This document shows, piece by piece, positions 1 to 7,029 of a stretch of DNA of 64,000 nt (positions within the stretch are counted from its first letter, which is position 1; every line of letters starts with the position of its first letter). The notes beneath the pieces are model-generated. The model was not told the origin of the DNA and did not search any database. It was given only the letters and a program-made list of their open reading frames with translations. This DNA comes from CAVQCA01 sp963710815 (GTDB lineage: Bacteria; Pseudomonadota; Gammaproteobacteria; UBA9214), in NCBI GenBank assembly GCA_963710815.1, contig CAVQCA010000056.1:1-64000 (forward strand). Direction: 5' to 3'. The position numbers and the translations under genes were made by a program.

Positions 1-75
1 GGCTTTGCCATGAATGTCCTACTCGTACTTCATGACCTGCGCGATGGATTGCGCTCTGATTTCTAGAATTATCAT

Positions 76-105
76 TCTTTGCGTCCTTTGCGGCTTTGCG
101 GTGAG
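76..105 (+). repeat. Family A palindrome, right half only
   Basis: This is the right arm (CTTTGCGTCCTTTGCGGC then TTTGCGGTGA) of the dispersed family A palindrome found throughout the window. No left arm is present, so either it lies outside the window or this copy is truncated. The first 113 bases hold nothing else I can support as a gene. Confidence 0.75.
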
Positions 106-113
106 CAGATTAT

Positions 114-1469
114 TCACGCGCCGGCGATCGTCATCTGCTCTATCAGCACAGAACCGGAGCGAACATTGCCGCGGAGATCTACATCGTTGCCCACTTCGAC
201 GATGCCGAGAAACATGTCCTTCAGGTTACCGGCGATGGTGATCTCGTCTACCGGGTAGCGGATCTCCCCGCCCTCGACCCAGAACCCGGCCACGCCGCGG
301 GAGTAGTCGCCGGTCACGAGATTGACGCCGAAGCCGATCAGTTCGGTCACCAGCAGTCCCGTGCCCATTTCGCGCAGCAGCGCCGGCAGGTCCTTCCCGC
401 CGTGATCGATGGTCAGGTTGCGCACACCACCCGCGTTGCCGGTGGTCTGCATGCCGAGCTTGCGGGCCGTATAGCTGTCCAGCACATAACTGCGGAGCAC
501 GCCGCCGCTGACAAAGTCGCGCGCCTGCGTGGTCACCCCTTCGTTGTCAAACGGCGCGCTGCCCAGCGCCTTTTTCAGCAACGGCTGCTCGTGGATATGC
601 AGGTAGTCGGGAAACACCTGCCGGTCCAGATGGTCAATGAGAAAGGAGGCCTTGCGGTACAGGTTGCCGCCCTTGATGGCGGAGATGAAATTGCCGAACA
701 GGCTGCCGGCGACGTCGGCGGCAAAGATGACCGGGGCCCGGCGCGTCGTCAGCCGCCGCGCCCCCAGGCGCTGAATCGTCCGCTCACCGGCCTTGCGCCC
801 CACCGCCTTCGGTGTTTCGAGATCGCCCGGGTCGCGGGCGGCGTGATACCAGTGATCCCGTTGCATCTCCTCGCCCTGCCGGCCGACCACCGCGCAGCCG
901 ATGGTGTGACGGCTGGTCCGGTAACCCCCGAGAAACCCATGGCTGTTTCCCATGACACGCAGCCCGGCGTAAACGGAGAGCGTAGCCCCCTCGGAGTTGA
1001 CGATACGCCCGTCCACCTCGCGCGCTGCGGCCTCGCACTCGCGCGCCAGCTCGATGGCCTGTTCGGCGCCGAGCGGCCAGGGATGATACAGATCGAGGTC
1101 GGGTATCACCGTGGCCATACGGTCGGCATCCGCCAGTGCGGCGCAGGGATCACTGTTGGTATAACGGGCGATATCACAGGCCGCGCTGACCGTGGCGCGC
1201 AGGCTCTCAGGTTCGAAATCCGCCGTGCTGGCGGAACCCTTGCGGTGGTCGAAGTACACGGTGAGACCAAGGCTGCGGTCGCGGCTGTATTCCAGGGTTT
1301 CCGTCTCACCGAGTCGCACGCTCACCGAAAGCCCGGTATCGACGCTGACGCCGGCCTCCACCCCGTCGGCGCCCAGCCGACCGGCCTGCGCGATCACCTC
1401 CCGCACCAGATCGTCGAGTCGGGACTGCTCGGGCAAGGGCTGCTGTGTTTCGGACCGGATCGTCGACAT
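114..1469 (-). CDS. pmbA: Metalloprotease PmbA/TldE
   Basis: 451-residue homologue of PmbA (TldE), the subunit that pairs with TldD in a cytoplasmic protease acting on small peptides such as modified-peptide precursors and the CcdA antitoxin. The TldD metal motif HExxxH is absent here, as expected for the TldE partner. Recognisable family blocks include the glycine-rich C-terminal stretch around GVAGFWVEGGEI and the last strand LRGNVRSGSVLIEQ. The frame stays open 18 codons further upstream, but I place the start at the ATG at 1469 because AGGAAGGAG lies just before it. It is divergent from darP, the usual arrangement in gammaproteobacteria. tldD is not in this window. Confidence 0.95.
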   Translation of the reverse strand: MSTIRSETQQPLPEQSRLDDLVREVIAQAGRLGADGVEAGVSVDTGLSVSVRLGETETLEYSRDRSLGLTVYFDHRKGSASTADFEPESLRATVSAACDIARYTNSDPCAALADADRMATVIPDLDLYHPWPLGAEQAIELARECEAAAREVDGRIVNSEGATLSVYAGLRVMGNSHGFLGGYRTSRHTIGCAVVGRQGEEMQRDHWYHAARDPGDLETPKAVGRKAGERTIQRLGARRLTTRRAPVIFAADVAGSLFGNFISAIKGGNLYRKASFLIDHLDRQVFPDYLHIHEQPLLKKALGSAPFDNEGVTTQARDFVSGGVLRSYVLDSYTARKLGMQTTGNAGGVRNLTIDHGGKDLPALLREMGTGLLVTELIGFGVNLVTGDYSRGVAGFWVEGGEIRYPVDEITIAGNLKDMFLGIVEVGNDVDLRGNVRSGSVLIEQMTIAGA

Positions 1470-1494
1470 CGTCACTCCTTCCTGTGGTGGCGCG

Positions 1495-1523
1495 ATTCTA
1501 CCGGGCATCACCCGGCCGGACAA
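1495..1523 (-). promoter_or_regulatory. Putative sigma70 promoter of pmbA
   Basis: On the minus strand TTGTCC (1518-1523) and TAGAAT (1495-1500) are separated by 17 bp, just upstream of the pmbA ribosome binding site. The -10 matches consensus at five of six positions and the -35 at four of six. It is an inference from sequence only. Confidence 0.5.
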
Positions 1524-1575
1524 ATCCCCCTGAAAACGCTATGCTTGCGAACACCGACCGCGAGTCTCGAGGCCC

Positions 1576-2085
1576 ATGCAAAATTCGGAATTCGACGAAC
1601 CGGAAGCGCCCAGCAAGTCCCGGCGCAAACGCGACATGATCGAACTGCAGAAGCTCGGCGAGGAGTTGCTCACTTTCCCCGAGGCGGCCTTGCGCGGAAT
1701 GGGACTTCCGGAGCCGCTGTTCGAGGCGCTCGAGGACGCCCGGCGGATCAAGGCCCATGGCGGGCGTCGGCGCCAGCTGCAATACATCGGGAAACTGATG
1801 CGCACTCTCGATACGGCGCCCATCCGGGAGGCCATCGCCTTTCGACAACAGCAGGAAAATACCCACACCCAAATCTTCCATCGGCTGGAAGGCCTGCGCG
1901 AGGCGCTGATCGACGACGGAGACGCCGCGCTCGCCAGGGTGCTCGAGGACTACCCTGCCGCCGACCGCCAGCATCTGCGCCGGCTTGCACGCCAGGCGCG
2001 CACCGAGCGGGAAACCCACCAGCCGCCGCGCGCCGCACGCGCCCTGTTCCGCTACCTGCGCGACCTGCAGGAACAGTCCGGCTAA
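1576..2085 (+). CDS. darP: Ribosome biogenesis factor DarP (YjgA, DUF615)
   Basis: 169-residue member of the DUF615/YjgA family, renamed DarP, which associates with pre-50S ribosomal particles and assists late assembly of the large subunit in E. coli. Diagnostic blocks are SRRKRDMIELQKLGEEL near the N terminus and the basic GGRRRQLQYIGKLMR segment in the middle. The protein is highly charged and predicted helical, with no signal peptide. It lies divergent from pmbA with about 100 bp between the starts, a pairing seen across gammaproteobacteria. The first ATG was chosen; no strong ribosome binding site is visible. Confidence 0.93.
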   Translation: MQNSEFDEPEAPSKSRRKRDMIELQKLGEELLTFPEAALRGMGLPEPLFEALEDARRIKAHGGRRRQLQYIGKLMRTLDTAPIREAIAFRQQQENTHTQIFHRLEGLREALIDDGDAALARVLEDYPAADRQHLRRLARQARTERETHQPPRAARALFRYLRDLQEQSG

Positions 2086-2122
2086 ACGGCAGTTAACCAG
2101 CGCCTGTGATTGAAGACTATTT

Positions 2123-2205
2123 TCACCGCAAAGACGCAAAGAACGCAGAGAAATTCTCTAATGAAAACAATAAAACACTTTGCGTTCTTTGCGTCTTTGC
2201 GGTGA
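2123..2205. repeat. Family A palindrome (copy A1)
   Basis: Inverted repeat with left arm TCACCGCAAAGACGCAAAG plus GAACGCAGAG and right arm CTTTGCGTTCTTTGCG plus TCTTTGCGGTGA, separated by an A/T-rich loop of about 30 bases. Transcribed in either direction it would fold into a long hairpin. It follows the darP stop. The whole gene-free stretch 2086-2551 consists of this copy, a family C composite, a lone right arm and the pnp terminator. Confidence 0.9.
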
Positions 2206-2228
2206 GTTTGATTCTTTATGGGCTGACA

Positions 2229-2416
2229 CGAATGGCGCTTACTTAAGCGGCCCCCCCTCGATGTAGGGTGGATGAGGCACGCCGTGTGTGCCGTAATCCA
2301 CCGGATGTGCCGTAAGGCACACAATAAAAAAGATGTTGTGTTGCTGCGCAACGCCCGGTGGGTTACGCAAAAAGCGCTAACCCACCCTACATTACGGCTT
2401 AAGTAAGCACCATTCC
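2229..2416. repeat. Composite palindrome: GAATGGCGC outer arms, family C core
   Basis: Outer inverted arms CGAATGGCGCTTACTTAAG (2229-2247) and its near-perfect complement (2398-2416; 17 of 19 match) enclose a second inverted pair, GTAGGGTGG (2263-2271) and CCACCCTAC (2382-2390). Inside the core are shorter palindromic stretches including TGTGCCGTAAGGCACA. The core resembles the widespread TAGGGTGG/GCGTAACCCACC intergenic element of proteobacteria. No coding capacity is visible. Confidence 0.85.
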
Positions 2417-2443
2417 GGGCTGACACTATTTAAAAACAAACAC

Positions 2444-2471
2444 CTCTGCGTGCTTTGCGTCTCTGCGGTGA
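2444..2471 (+). repeat. Family A palindrome, right half only (A2)
   Basis: CTCTGCGTGCTTTGCG followed by TCTCTGCGGTGA is a diverged right arm of family A. It is separated from any left arm by the composite at 2229-2416, and may be what remains of an element into which the composite was copied. Confidence 0.7.
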
Positions 2472-2505
2472 AATCGAAGTTTATGAACAGACACTAACCA
2501 GACGC

Positions 2506-2527
2506 AAAAGGGGCCTTGCGGCCCCTT
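2506..2527 (-). terminator. Intrinsic terminator of pnp
   Basis: Minus-strand hairpin AAGGGGCC-GCAA-GGCCCCTT followed by T residues, 25 bases after the pnp stop codon. An 8-bp GC-rich stem with a tetraloop and T tract is a classic Rho-independent terminator and ends the long minus-strand gene block. Confidence 0.85.
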
Positions 2528-2551
2528 CGGTATCCGGCATGTGGCCGCGGC

Positions 2552-4642
2552 CTACTCCTGTCCAACCGCCTTCATGCTGAGGCGGATGCGACCCTGCTTG
2601 TCGACCTCCAGCACCTTGACCTTGACATGGTCGCCCTCGGAAAGCTTGTCGCTGACGTTCTGAACACGCTCCTCGCAGATCTGCGAGATGTGCACCAGGC
2701 CGTCCTTGCCGGGAAGGATGGTCACAAAGGCGCCGAAGTCCATCAGCTTGGCCACGCGGCCCTCGTAGATATGGCCGACCTCGACATCCGCGGTAATGAG
2801 CTCGATGCGCCGCTTCGCCTCCTGCCCAGCTTCATAGTCGACGGATGCGATCTTGACGCTACCACTGTCGTCGATGTCGATGCTGGCGCCGGTTTCCTCG
2901 GTAATGGAGCGGATGGTCGCACCGCCCTTGCCGATGACATCGCGGATGCGCTCCGGATTGATCTTCATGGTGATGTAGCGCGGCGCGAATTTCGACATTT
3001 CCTCGCGCGGCACGGAAATCGCCTCCGCCATTTTGCCGAGGATATGGATGCGTCCCTCGTTGGCCTGTGCCAGCGCCTGCTGCATGATCTCGCGGGTGAT
3101 GCCCTCGATCTTGATGTCCATCTGCAGCGCGGTCACACCCGTGGTGGTGCCGGCAACCTTGAAATCCATGTCACCGAGATGGTCCTCGTCACCCATGATG
3201 TCGGTCAGCACCGCATGGCTGTCGCCTTCCTTGATCAGGCCCATGGCCACACCGGCCACCGGGGAGGTGATCGGCACGCCGGCATCCATCAACGCCAGGC
3301 TGCTGCCACAGACACTCGCCATGGAACTGGAACCGTTGGACTCGGTGATCTCGGAGACGACGCGGATCGTATAGGGAAAGGATTCGGGGTCCGGCATGAC
3401 CGCGCTGATACCGCGCTTGGCCAGTTTGCCGTGGCCGATCTCGCGGCGCTTGGGACTGCCCACCCGGCCGGTTTCTCCGACGCAGTAGGGCGGAAAATTG
3501 TAGTGCAGCATGAAGTGCTCGCGTCGCGAGCCCTGCAGGGCATCGATGATCTGGGCATCCCGTTCGGTGCCGAGCGTGGTCACCACCAACGCCTGGGTCT
3601 CACCCCGGGTGAATAACGCGGAGCCGTGGGTGCGCGGCAGCAGGCCGGTGCGGATCGTGATCGGGCGCACGGTGCGGGTATCGCGTCCATCGATACGCGG
3701 TTCGCCGGCAAGAATGCGCCCGCGTACGGTTTGCTTCTCCAGCGCGGAGATCGCGGCGGTGACCTCCTCCGTGGTGTAGCCGTCCCCGCCATCGCCGGCA
3801 GTGAGCTTGTCGATGATTTCCTCGCGGATCTTGTCCAGCAGGGCATAACGGTCCTGCTTGTCGGCAACCCGGTAGGCCGCCTGGATGGCCTCGAGGCCTT
3901 CCGTTTCGACCGCCGCCTGCACGGCCTCGTTCTTCCGGGCCGGCGCCCACTGCATCGCCGGGGTATTGATCTCGGTGGCCAGTTCCCGGATCGCGGTGAT
4001 GGCGGTCTGCATCTGTTCATGGCCGAAGACGACCGAACCCAGCATCACGTCCTCGGGCAGTTCCTTCGCCTGCGATTCGACCATCAGCACGGCACTCTGC
4101 GTGCCCGCGACGATGAGATCGAGTTTCGATTCGGCCAACTGGCTGGCGGTGGGGTTCAACACATAGTCCCCGTTGATATATCCGACGCGGGCGGCGCCGA
4201 CCGGACCGTTGAACGGCAGCCCGGAGATGCTCATGGCGGCCGAAGCGCCGAGCAGCGAGGCGATATCAGGATCGATCTGCGGATCCAGCGACAACACGGT
4301 GATGATGACCTGCACCTCATTGGTGAAGCCCTTGGGAAACAACGGCCGCAGCGGCCGGTCGATCAGGCGCGAAACCAGCGTCTCGTTCTCGCTCGGGCGT
4401 CCTTCGCGGCGAAAAAAACCGCCAGGGATGGCGCCGGCGGCGTAGGTCTTTTCCTGGTAATCCACGGTGAGGGGGAAGAAATCCCGGCCTTCGATGCCCT
4501 TCCTGGACCCGACTACGGTCGCAAGGATCACCGTTTCGCCCATGCTGACCATGACGGCGCCGCTGGCCTGTCGGGCTATTTCCCCGGTTTCCAGGATGAC
4601 GGCCTGGTCGCCGTACTGAAAGGATTTCTTGATTACGCTCAC
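2552..4642 (-). CDS. pnp: Polyribonucleotide nucleotidyltransferase (PNPase)
   Basis: 696-residue PNPase, a 3'-to-5' phosphorolytic exoribonuclease of the RNA degradosome. Domain order is two RNase PH-like domains (roughly 10-215 and 310-540), a KH domain containing VIGKGG (about 565) and an S1 domain with GRVAKLMDFGAFV (about 625-690). Length is normal (E. coli 711). It starts with GTG at 4642 behind AAGGA. It lies 65 bp downstream of rpsO, the classic rpsO-pnp operon, and ends at a strong terminator. I saw no interruption. Confidence 0.98.
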   Translation of the reverse strand: MSVIKKSFQYGDQAVILETGEIARQASGAVMVSMGETVILATVVGSRKGIEGRDFFPLTVDYQEKTYAAGAIPGGFFRREGRPSENETLVSRLIDRPLRPLFPKGFTNEVQVIITVLSLDPQIDPDIASLLGASAAMSISGLPFNGPVGAARVGYINGDYVLNPTASQLAESKLDLIVAGTQSAVLMVESQAKELPEDVMLGSVVFGHEQMQTAITAIRELATEINTPAMQWAPARKNEAVQAAVETEGLEAIQAAYRVADKQDRYALLDKIREEIIDKLTAGDGGDGYTTEEVTAAISALEKQTVRGRILAGEPRIDGRDTRTVRPITIRTGLLPRTHGSALFTRGETQALVVTTLGTERDAQIIDALQGSRREHFMLHYNFPPYCVGETGRVGSPKRREIGHGKLAKRGISAVMPDPESFPYTIRVVSEITESNGSSSMASVCGSSLALMDAGVPITSPVAGVAMGLIKEGDSHAVLTDIMGDEDHLGDMDFKVAGTTTGVTALQMDIKIEGITREIMQQALAQANEGRIHILGKMAEAISVPREEMSKFAPRYITMKINPERIRDVIGKGGATIRSITEETGASIDIDDSGSVKIASVDYEAGQEAKRRIELITADVEVGHIYEGRVAKLMDFGAFVTILPGKDGLVHISQICEERVQNVSDKLSEGDHVKVKVLEVDKQGRIRLSMKAVGQE

Positions 4643-4707
4643 GATGATTTCCTTAGGTTTTACGTGTAAGGGGGGATGTCGGCCTGGCGCCGGGGTGACA
4701 GCGGGAA

Positions 4708-4977
4708 CTAGCGGCGCAGACCGAGTCGTCCGATCAGGTCCTGGTAGCGCGAGCTGTCCTTGCCCTTCAGGTAATCAAGCAGCTTGCGGCGCTTGTTGAC
4801 CATGCGCAGCAGCCCCTGGCGGGAGTGGTGATCGCCCTTGTGCTTGCTGAAATGTTCCATTAAATGCTGGATATTGGCGGACAGCAGGGCCACCTGGACT
4901 TCCGCCGAGCCGGTATCGGCACTGCCGCGCTGGTAATCCTTTACGATCTGCCCTTTTTGTTCGGCATTCAAAGCCAT
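4708..4977 (-). CDS. rpsO: 30S ribosomal protein S15
   Basis: 89-residue uS15, a primary 16S rRNA binding protein of the 30S central domain. Family signatures are GSAEVQVALLS, HFSKHKGDHHSRQGLL and the C-terminal KGKDSSRYQDLIGRLGLRR. Length is identical to E. coli S15. ATG at 4977 is preceded by GGGAG at normal spacing. It is the first gene of the rpsO-pnp unit, and its short leader begins just after the promoter described at 5020-5048. Autogenous translational control is known for S15, but I did not identify its RNA target here. Confidence 0.98.
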   Translation of the reverse strand: MALNAEQKGQIVKDYQRGSADTGSAEVQVALLSANIQHLMEHFSKHKGDHHSRQGLLRMVNKRRKLLDYLKGKDSSRYQDLIGRLGLRR

Positions 4978-5019
4978 GTTACGACTCCCGGATAGAGACT
5001 AAATTCGAGTGAGCCCGGT

Positions 5020-5048
5020 ATTCTAGCCGGGCTGATGGCAAGCCACAA
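5020..5048 (-). promoter_or_regulatory. Putative sigma70 promoter of rpsO-pnp
   Basis: Minus-strand TTGTGG (5043-5048), a 17-bp spacer, then TAGAAT (5020-5025). The predicted start leaves a leader of about 35 bases. The -10 lies inside a small palindrome (AGCCCGG / CCGGGCT). Confidence 0.5.
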
Positions 5049-5104
5049 CACCCCTGTTGAGGGAATAACATCCACACAGTGGATATCCCCTGTACAAACA
5101 TCAA

Positions 5105-5346
5105 AATGGCCACGGAACCACACGGAAAAACACGGAAGAGGAATAACTGCACAAGTCATCTCCGCACAAACACCGTGCCGGTATCTCACTGATGCTGCAC
5201 AGACTGGATGATTTGCAGCACTCACCCTCCGGGCATTCACGCGCTGAGTGTTTTTATCCCGCTTTCGCAGGCAGGTTTGATCAGCTGGCTAAAGAACAAT
5301 CACATCACATTCTATTCTGTGTACTTCCGTGTGTTTCCGTGGCGAT
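5105..5346. repeat. Family B palindrome, expanded loop (B1)
   Basis: Left arm AATGGCCACGGAACCACACG plus GAAAAACACGGAA and right arm TTCTGTGTACTTCCGTGTG plus TTTCCGTGGCGATT form an inverted repeat, but the arms are about 165 bp apart instead of 15-30. The interior has no convincing gene; it contains CACTCA...TGAGTGTTTTTA, a terminator-like hairpin reading on the plus strand. This fills the gene-free gap 4978-5392 between truB and rpsO. Confidence 0.75.
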
Positions 5347-5392
5347 TGAAAGGGTTTGGGATGCCAGATCCCCCTCCCGTTCGCGGTAAATA

Positions 5393-6313
5393 TCAGGCGC
5401 TATTGAGCAGGCGGCGCGGGGCGACCCGTCCGTCGTCGAGAATCTCGCCGACGCCAAGAAATCGCCGTTGCCCTTCATAAAGGCGCACCAGGCCGGCGGT
5501 CGGCGCATGTGGCACCAGCACCGCCTGACCCTGTCGCAGGTAAAATGCGGCGTCTCCGGTGAGGCGGACATCCGGCCACTGGCTGAGTCCGCTTTCCATC
5601 GGCAGCAGCAGGGCATCAAGCGCCGCCGTCCCCCCGGTGTCCAGCCGTTCCTCGAGGGTCTCCAGGGTCACCATGCCGGCGGCACTGAAGGGTCCGACGC
5701 CAAATCGCCGCAAGTTCGCCACATGCGCGCCACAACCCAGCGTTTCGCCGATATCCTCCACCAGGGAGCGGATATAGGTGCCCTTGGAACTGTGCACGTT
5801 GATCTCGGCCAGCGGGGGGTGGAAATCCAGCAGTTCCATTGCATGGATGGTAATCCGCCGCGGTTCACGCAGCACTTCGACCCCCTGGCGCGCCAGGGCG
5901 TAGAGGCGTTTCCCCTGGTGCTTGACGGCCGAATACATCGGCGGAATCTGCTCGATGGTGCCGGTAAAACGTTCCATCACCTGGCGCAGCCGCTCCTCCG
6001 TGACCGCATCGACCGGTCGCGTCTGCAACACCTCCCCTTCGGCATCGGCGGTGGTGGTGCGCACCCCCAGCCGACACGACACCCAGTAGTGCTTGTCGGC
6101 GTCGAGCAGGAAACCGGATACCTTGGTCGCCTCGCCGAAACAAACCGGCAGCAGACCGCTCGCCAGTGGATCCAGACTGCCGGTGTGGCCGGCCTTGCGG
6201 GCGCGGTACAGCCGCTTGACCTTCTGCAGGGCGGCGTTGGAAGTCAGCCCGGACGGTTTGTCCAGCAGCAGTATGCCATTCACGCGCCGTTCATTGCCGT
6301 GATGTCGACCCAT
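5393..6313 (-). CDS. truB: tRNA pseudouridine(55) synthase TruB
   Basis: 306-residue TruB, which makes pseudouridine 55 in the T-loop of tRNAs. The N-terminal NGILLLDKPSGLTSN motif and the catalytic aspartate in GHTGSLDPLASG (Asp48 from the chosen start, same number as in E. coli) are intact, and a PUA-like domain fills the C terminus. I chose the ATG at 6313, preceded by AGGGG, over an ATG at 6349 that would overlap rbfA by 14 bases. It follows rbfA in the conserved rimP-nusA-infB-rbfA-truB order. Confidence 0.96.
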   Translation of the reverse strand: MGRHHGNERRVNGILLLDKPSGLTSNAALQKVKRLYRARKAGHTGSLDPLASGLLPVCFGEATKVSGFLLDADKHYWVSCRLGVRTTTADAEGEVLQTRPVDAVTEERLRQVMERFTGTIEQIPPMYSAVKHQGKRLYALARQGVEVLREPRRITIHAMELLDFHPPLAEINVHSSKGTYIRSLVEDIGETLGCGAHVANLRRFGVGPFSAAGMVTLETLEERLDTGGTAALDALLLPMESGLSQWPDVRLTGDAAFYLRQGQAVLVPHAPTAGLVRLYEGQRRFLGVGEILDDGRVAPRRLLNSA

Positions 6314-6335
6314 AATCAATCCCCTGATGGAACGG

Positions 6336-6710
6336 CTATTGCCCGTCATCCGGCGTGCGCTTGCCCGCGACAGCCGCCGCGATCAGCGCGTCCATCCGCG
6401 CCCCTTCGGCCAGCGACCCGTCGTACAGGAACCGCAATTGCGGTACCGCTCTGAGACGCATCCGCTGTCCAAGCTGGTGGCGCAGGAACCCGGCAGCCTT
6501 GTTCAATACCTTGATGGTTTCACTGACGTCTTCATCCCCGCCAAGCACGGAGATATAGACCTTGGCATGCGCCAGGTCGCGCGAGACCTCGACGCCGGAG
6601 ACACTGATCATGCCCAGCCGGGGATCCTTGAATTCCTCCTGCAGGATTCCGGCCAACTCGCGCTGGATCTGTTCACCGACGCGACGCGTCCTTGGAAACT
6701 CCCTTGGCAT
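6336..6710 (-). CDS. rbfA: Ribosome-binding factor A
   Basis: 124-residue RbfA, a KH-fold factor that binds immature 30S subunits and helps process the 16S 5' end; it is needed for cold growth in E. coli. Motifs include RTRRVGEQIQRELAGIL at the N terminus, DPRLG and LRAVPQLRFLYD. Normal length. It ends 22 bases before the truB start. It is separated from infB by a 319-bp gap containing a family A palindrome, unusual because infB and rbfA are normally close. Confidence 0.97.
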   Translation of the reverse strand: MPREFPRTRRVGEQIQRELAGILQEEFKDPRLGMISVSGVEVSRDLAHAKVYISVLGGDEDVSETIKVLNKAAGFLRHQLGQRMRLRAVPQLRFLYDGSLAEGARMDALIAAAVAGKRTPDDGQ

Positions 6711-6739
6711 GATTAGCCGACCCCGTTGAACATGTTATC

Positions 6740-6887
6740 TCACCGCAAAGACGCAAAGGACGCAAAGCCGTTCAATCGTTTCTGCTAAGGATATACTCAG
6801 CAAGTCTGTCGTTCCCTCGAAAGTGAGGATGACTTGTACATATGTTCCATAATAAATTTCTTCGCGAACTTTGCGTCTTTGCGGTGA
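6740..6887. repeat. Family A palindrome (A3)
   Basis: Left arm TCACCGCAAAGACGCAAAGG and right arm CTTTGCGTCTTTGCGGTGA flank a loop of about 95 bases containing TTCCCTCGAAAGTGAGGATG. It sits in the gene-free stretch 6711-7029 between infB and rbfA, inside a normally continuous operon. Further toward infB the gap contains a decayed family B fragment (ACACGCAAATACACGGAAAC). I see no gene in it. Confidence 0.85.
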
Positions 6888-7029
6888 GAATGGTGTTTAT
6901 GGACTGACGCTACATAGACACGCAAATACACGGAAACATTCTTGCCGCGTCTATTCCGCGGGTTTCGAAGTGCATGTAAGTACACGTGTCGTTTAGCGCG
7001 TCACGACATGGCTTGCCCGGGCATGAGGC

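Noticed and set aside
402..2096. 564-codon plus-strand frame through pmbA and darP
   Set aside because: Shadow of pmbA; it runs out of frame through darP, which is the real plus-strand gene there.
2082..2426. 114-codon minus-strand frame in the darP-pnp gap
   Set aside because: It consists of family A and family C repeat sequence on both sides of their loops.
5225..5262. Plus-strand intrinsic terminator inside the B1 loop
   Set aside because: The CACTCA/TGAGTG stem is only 6 bp with a 20-base loop, and no plus-strand gene precedes it, so I did not call it.
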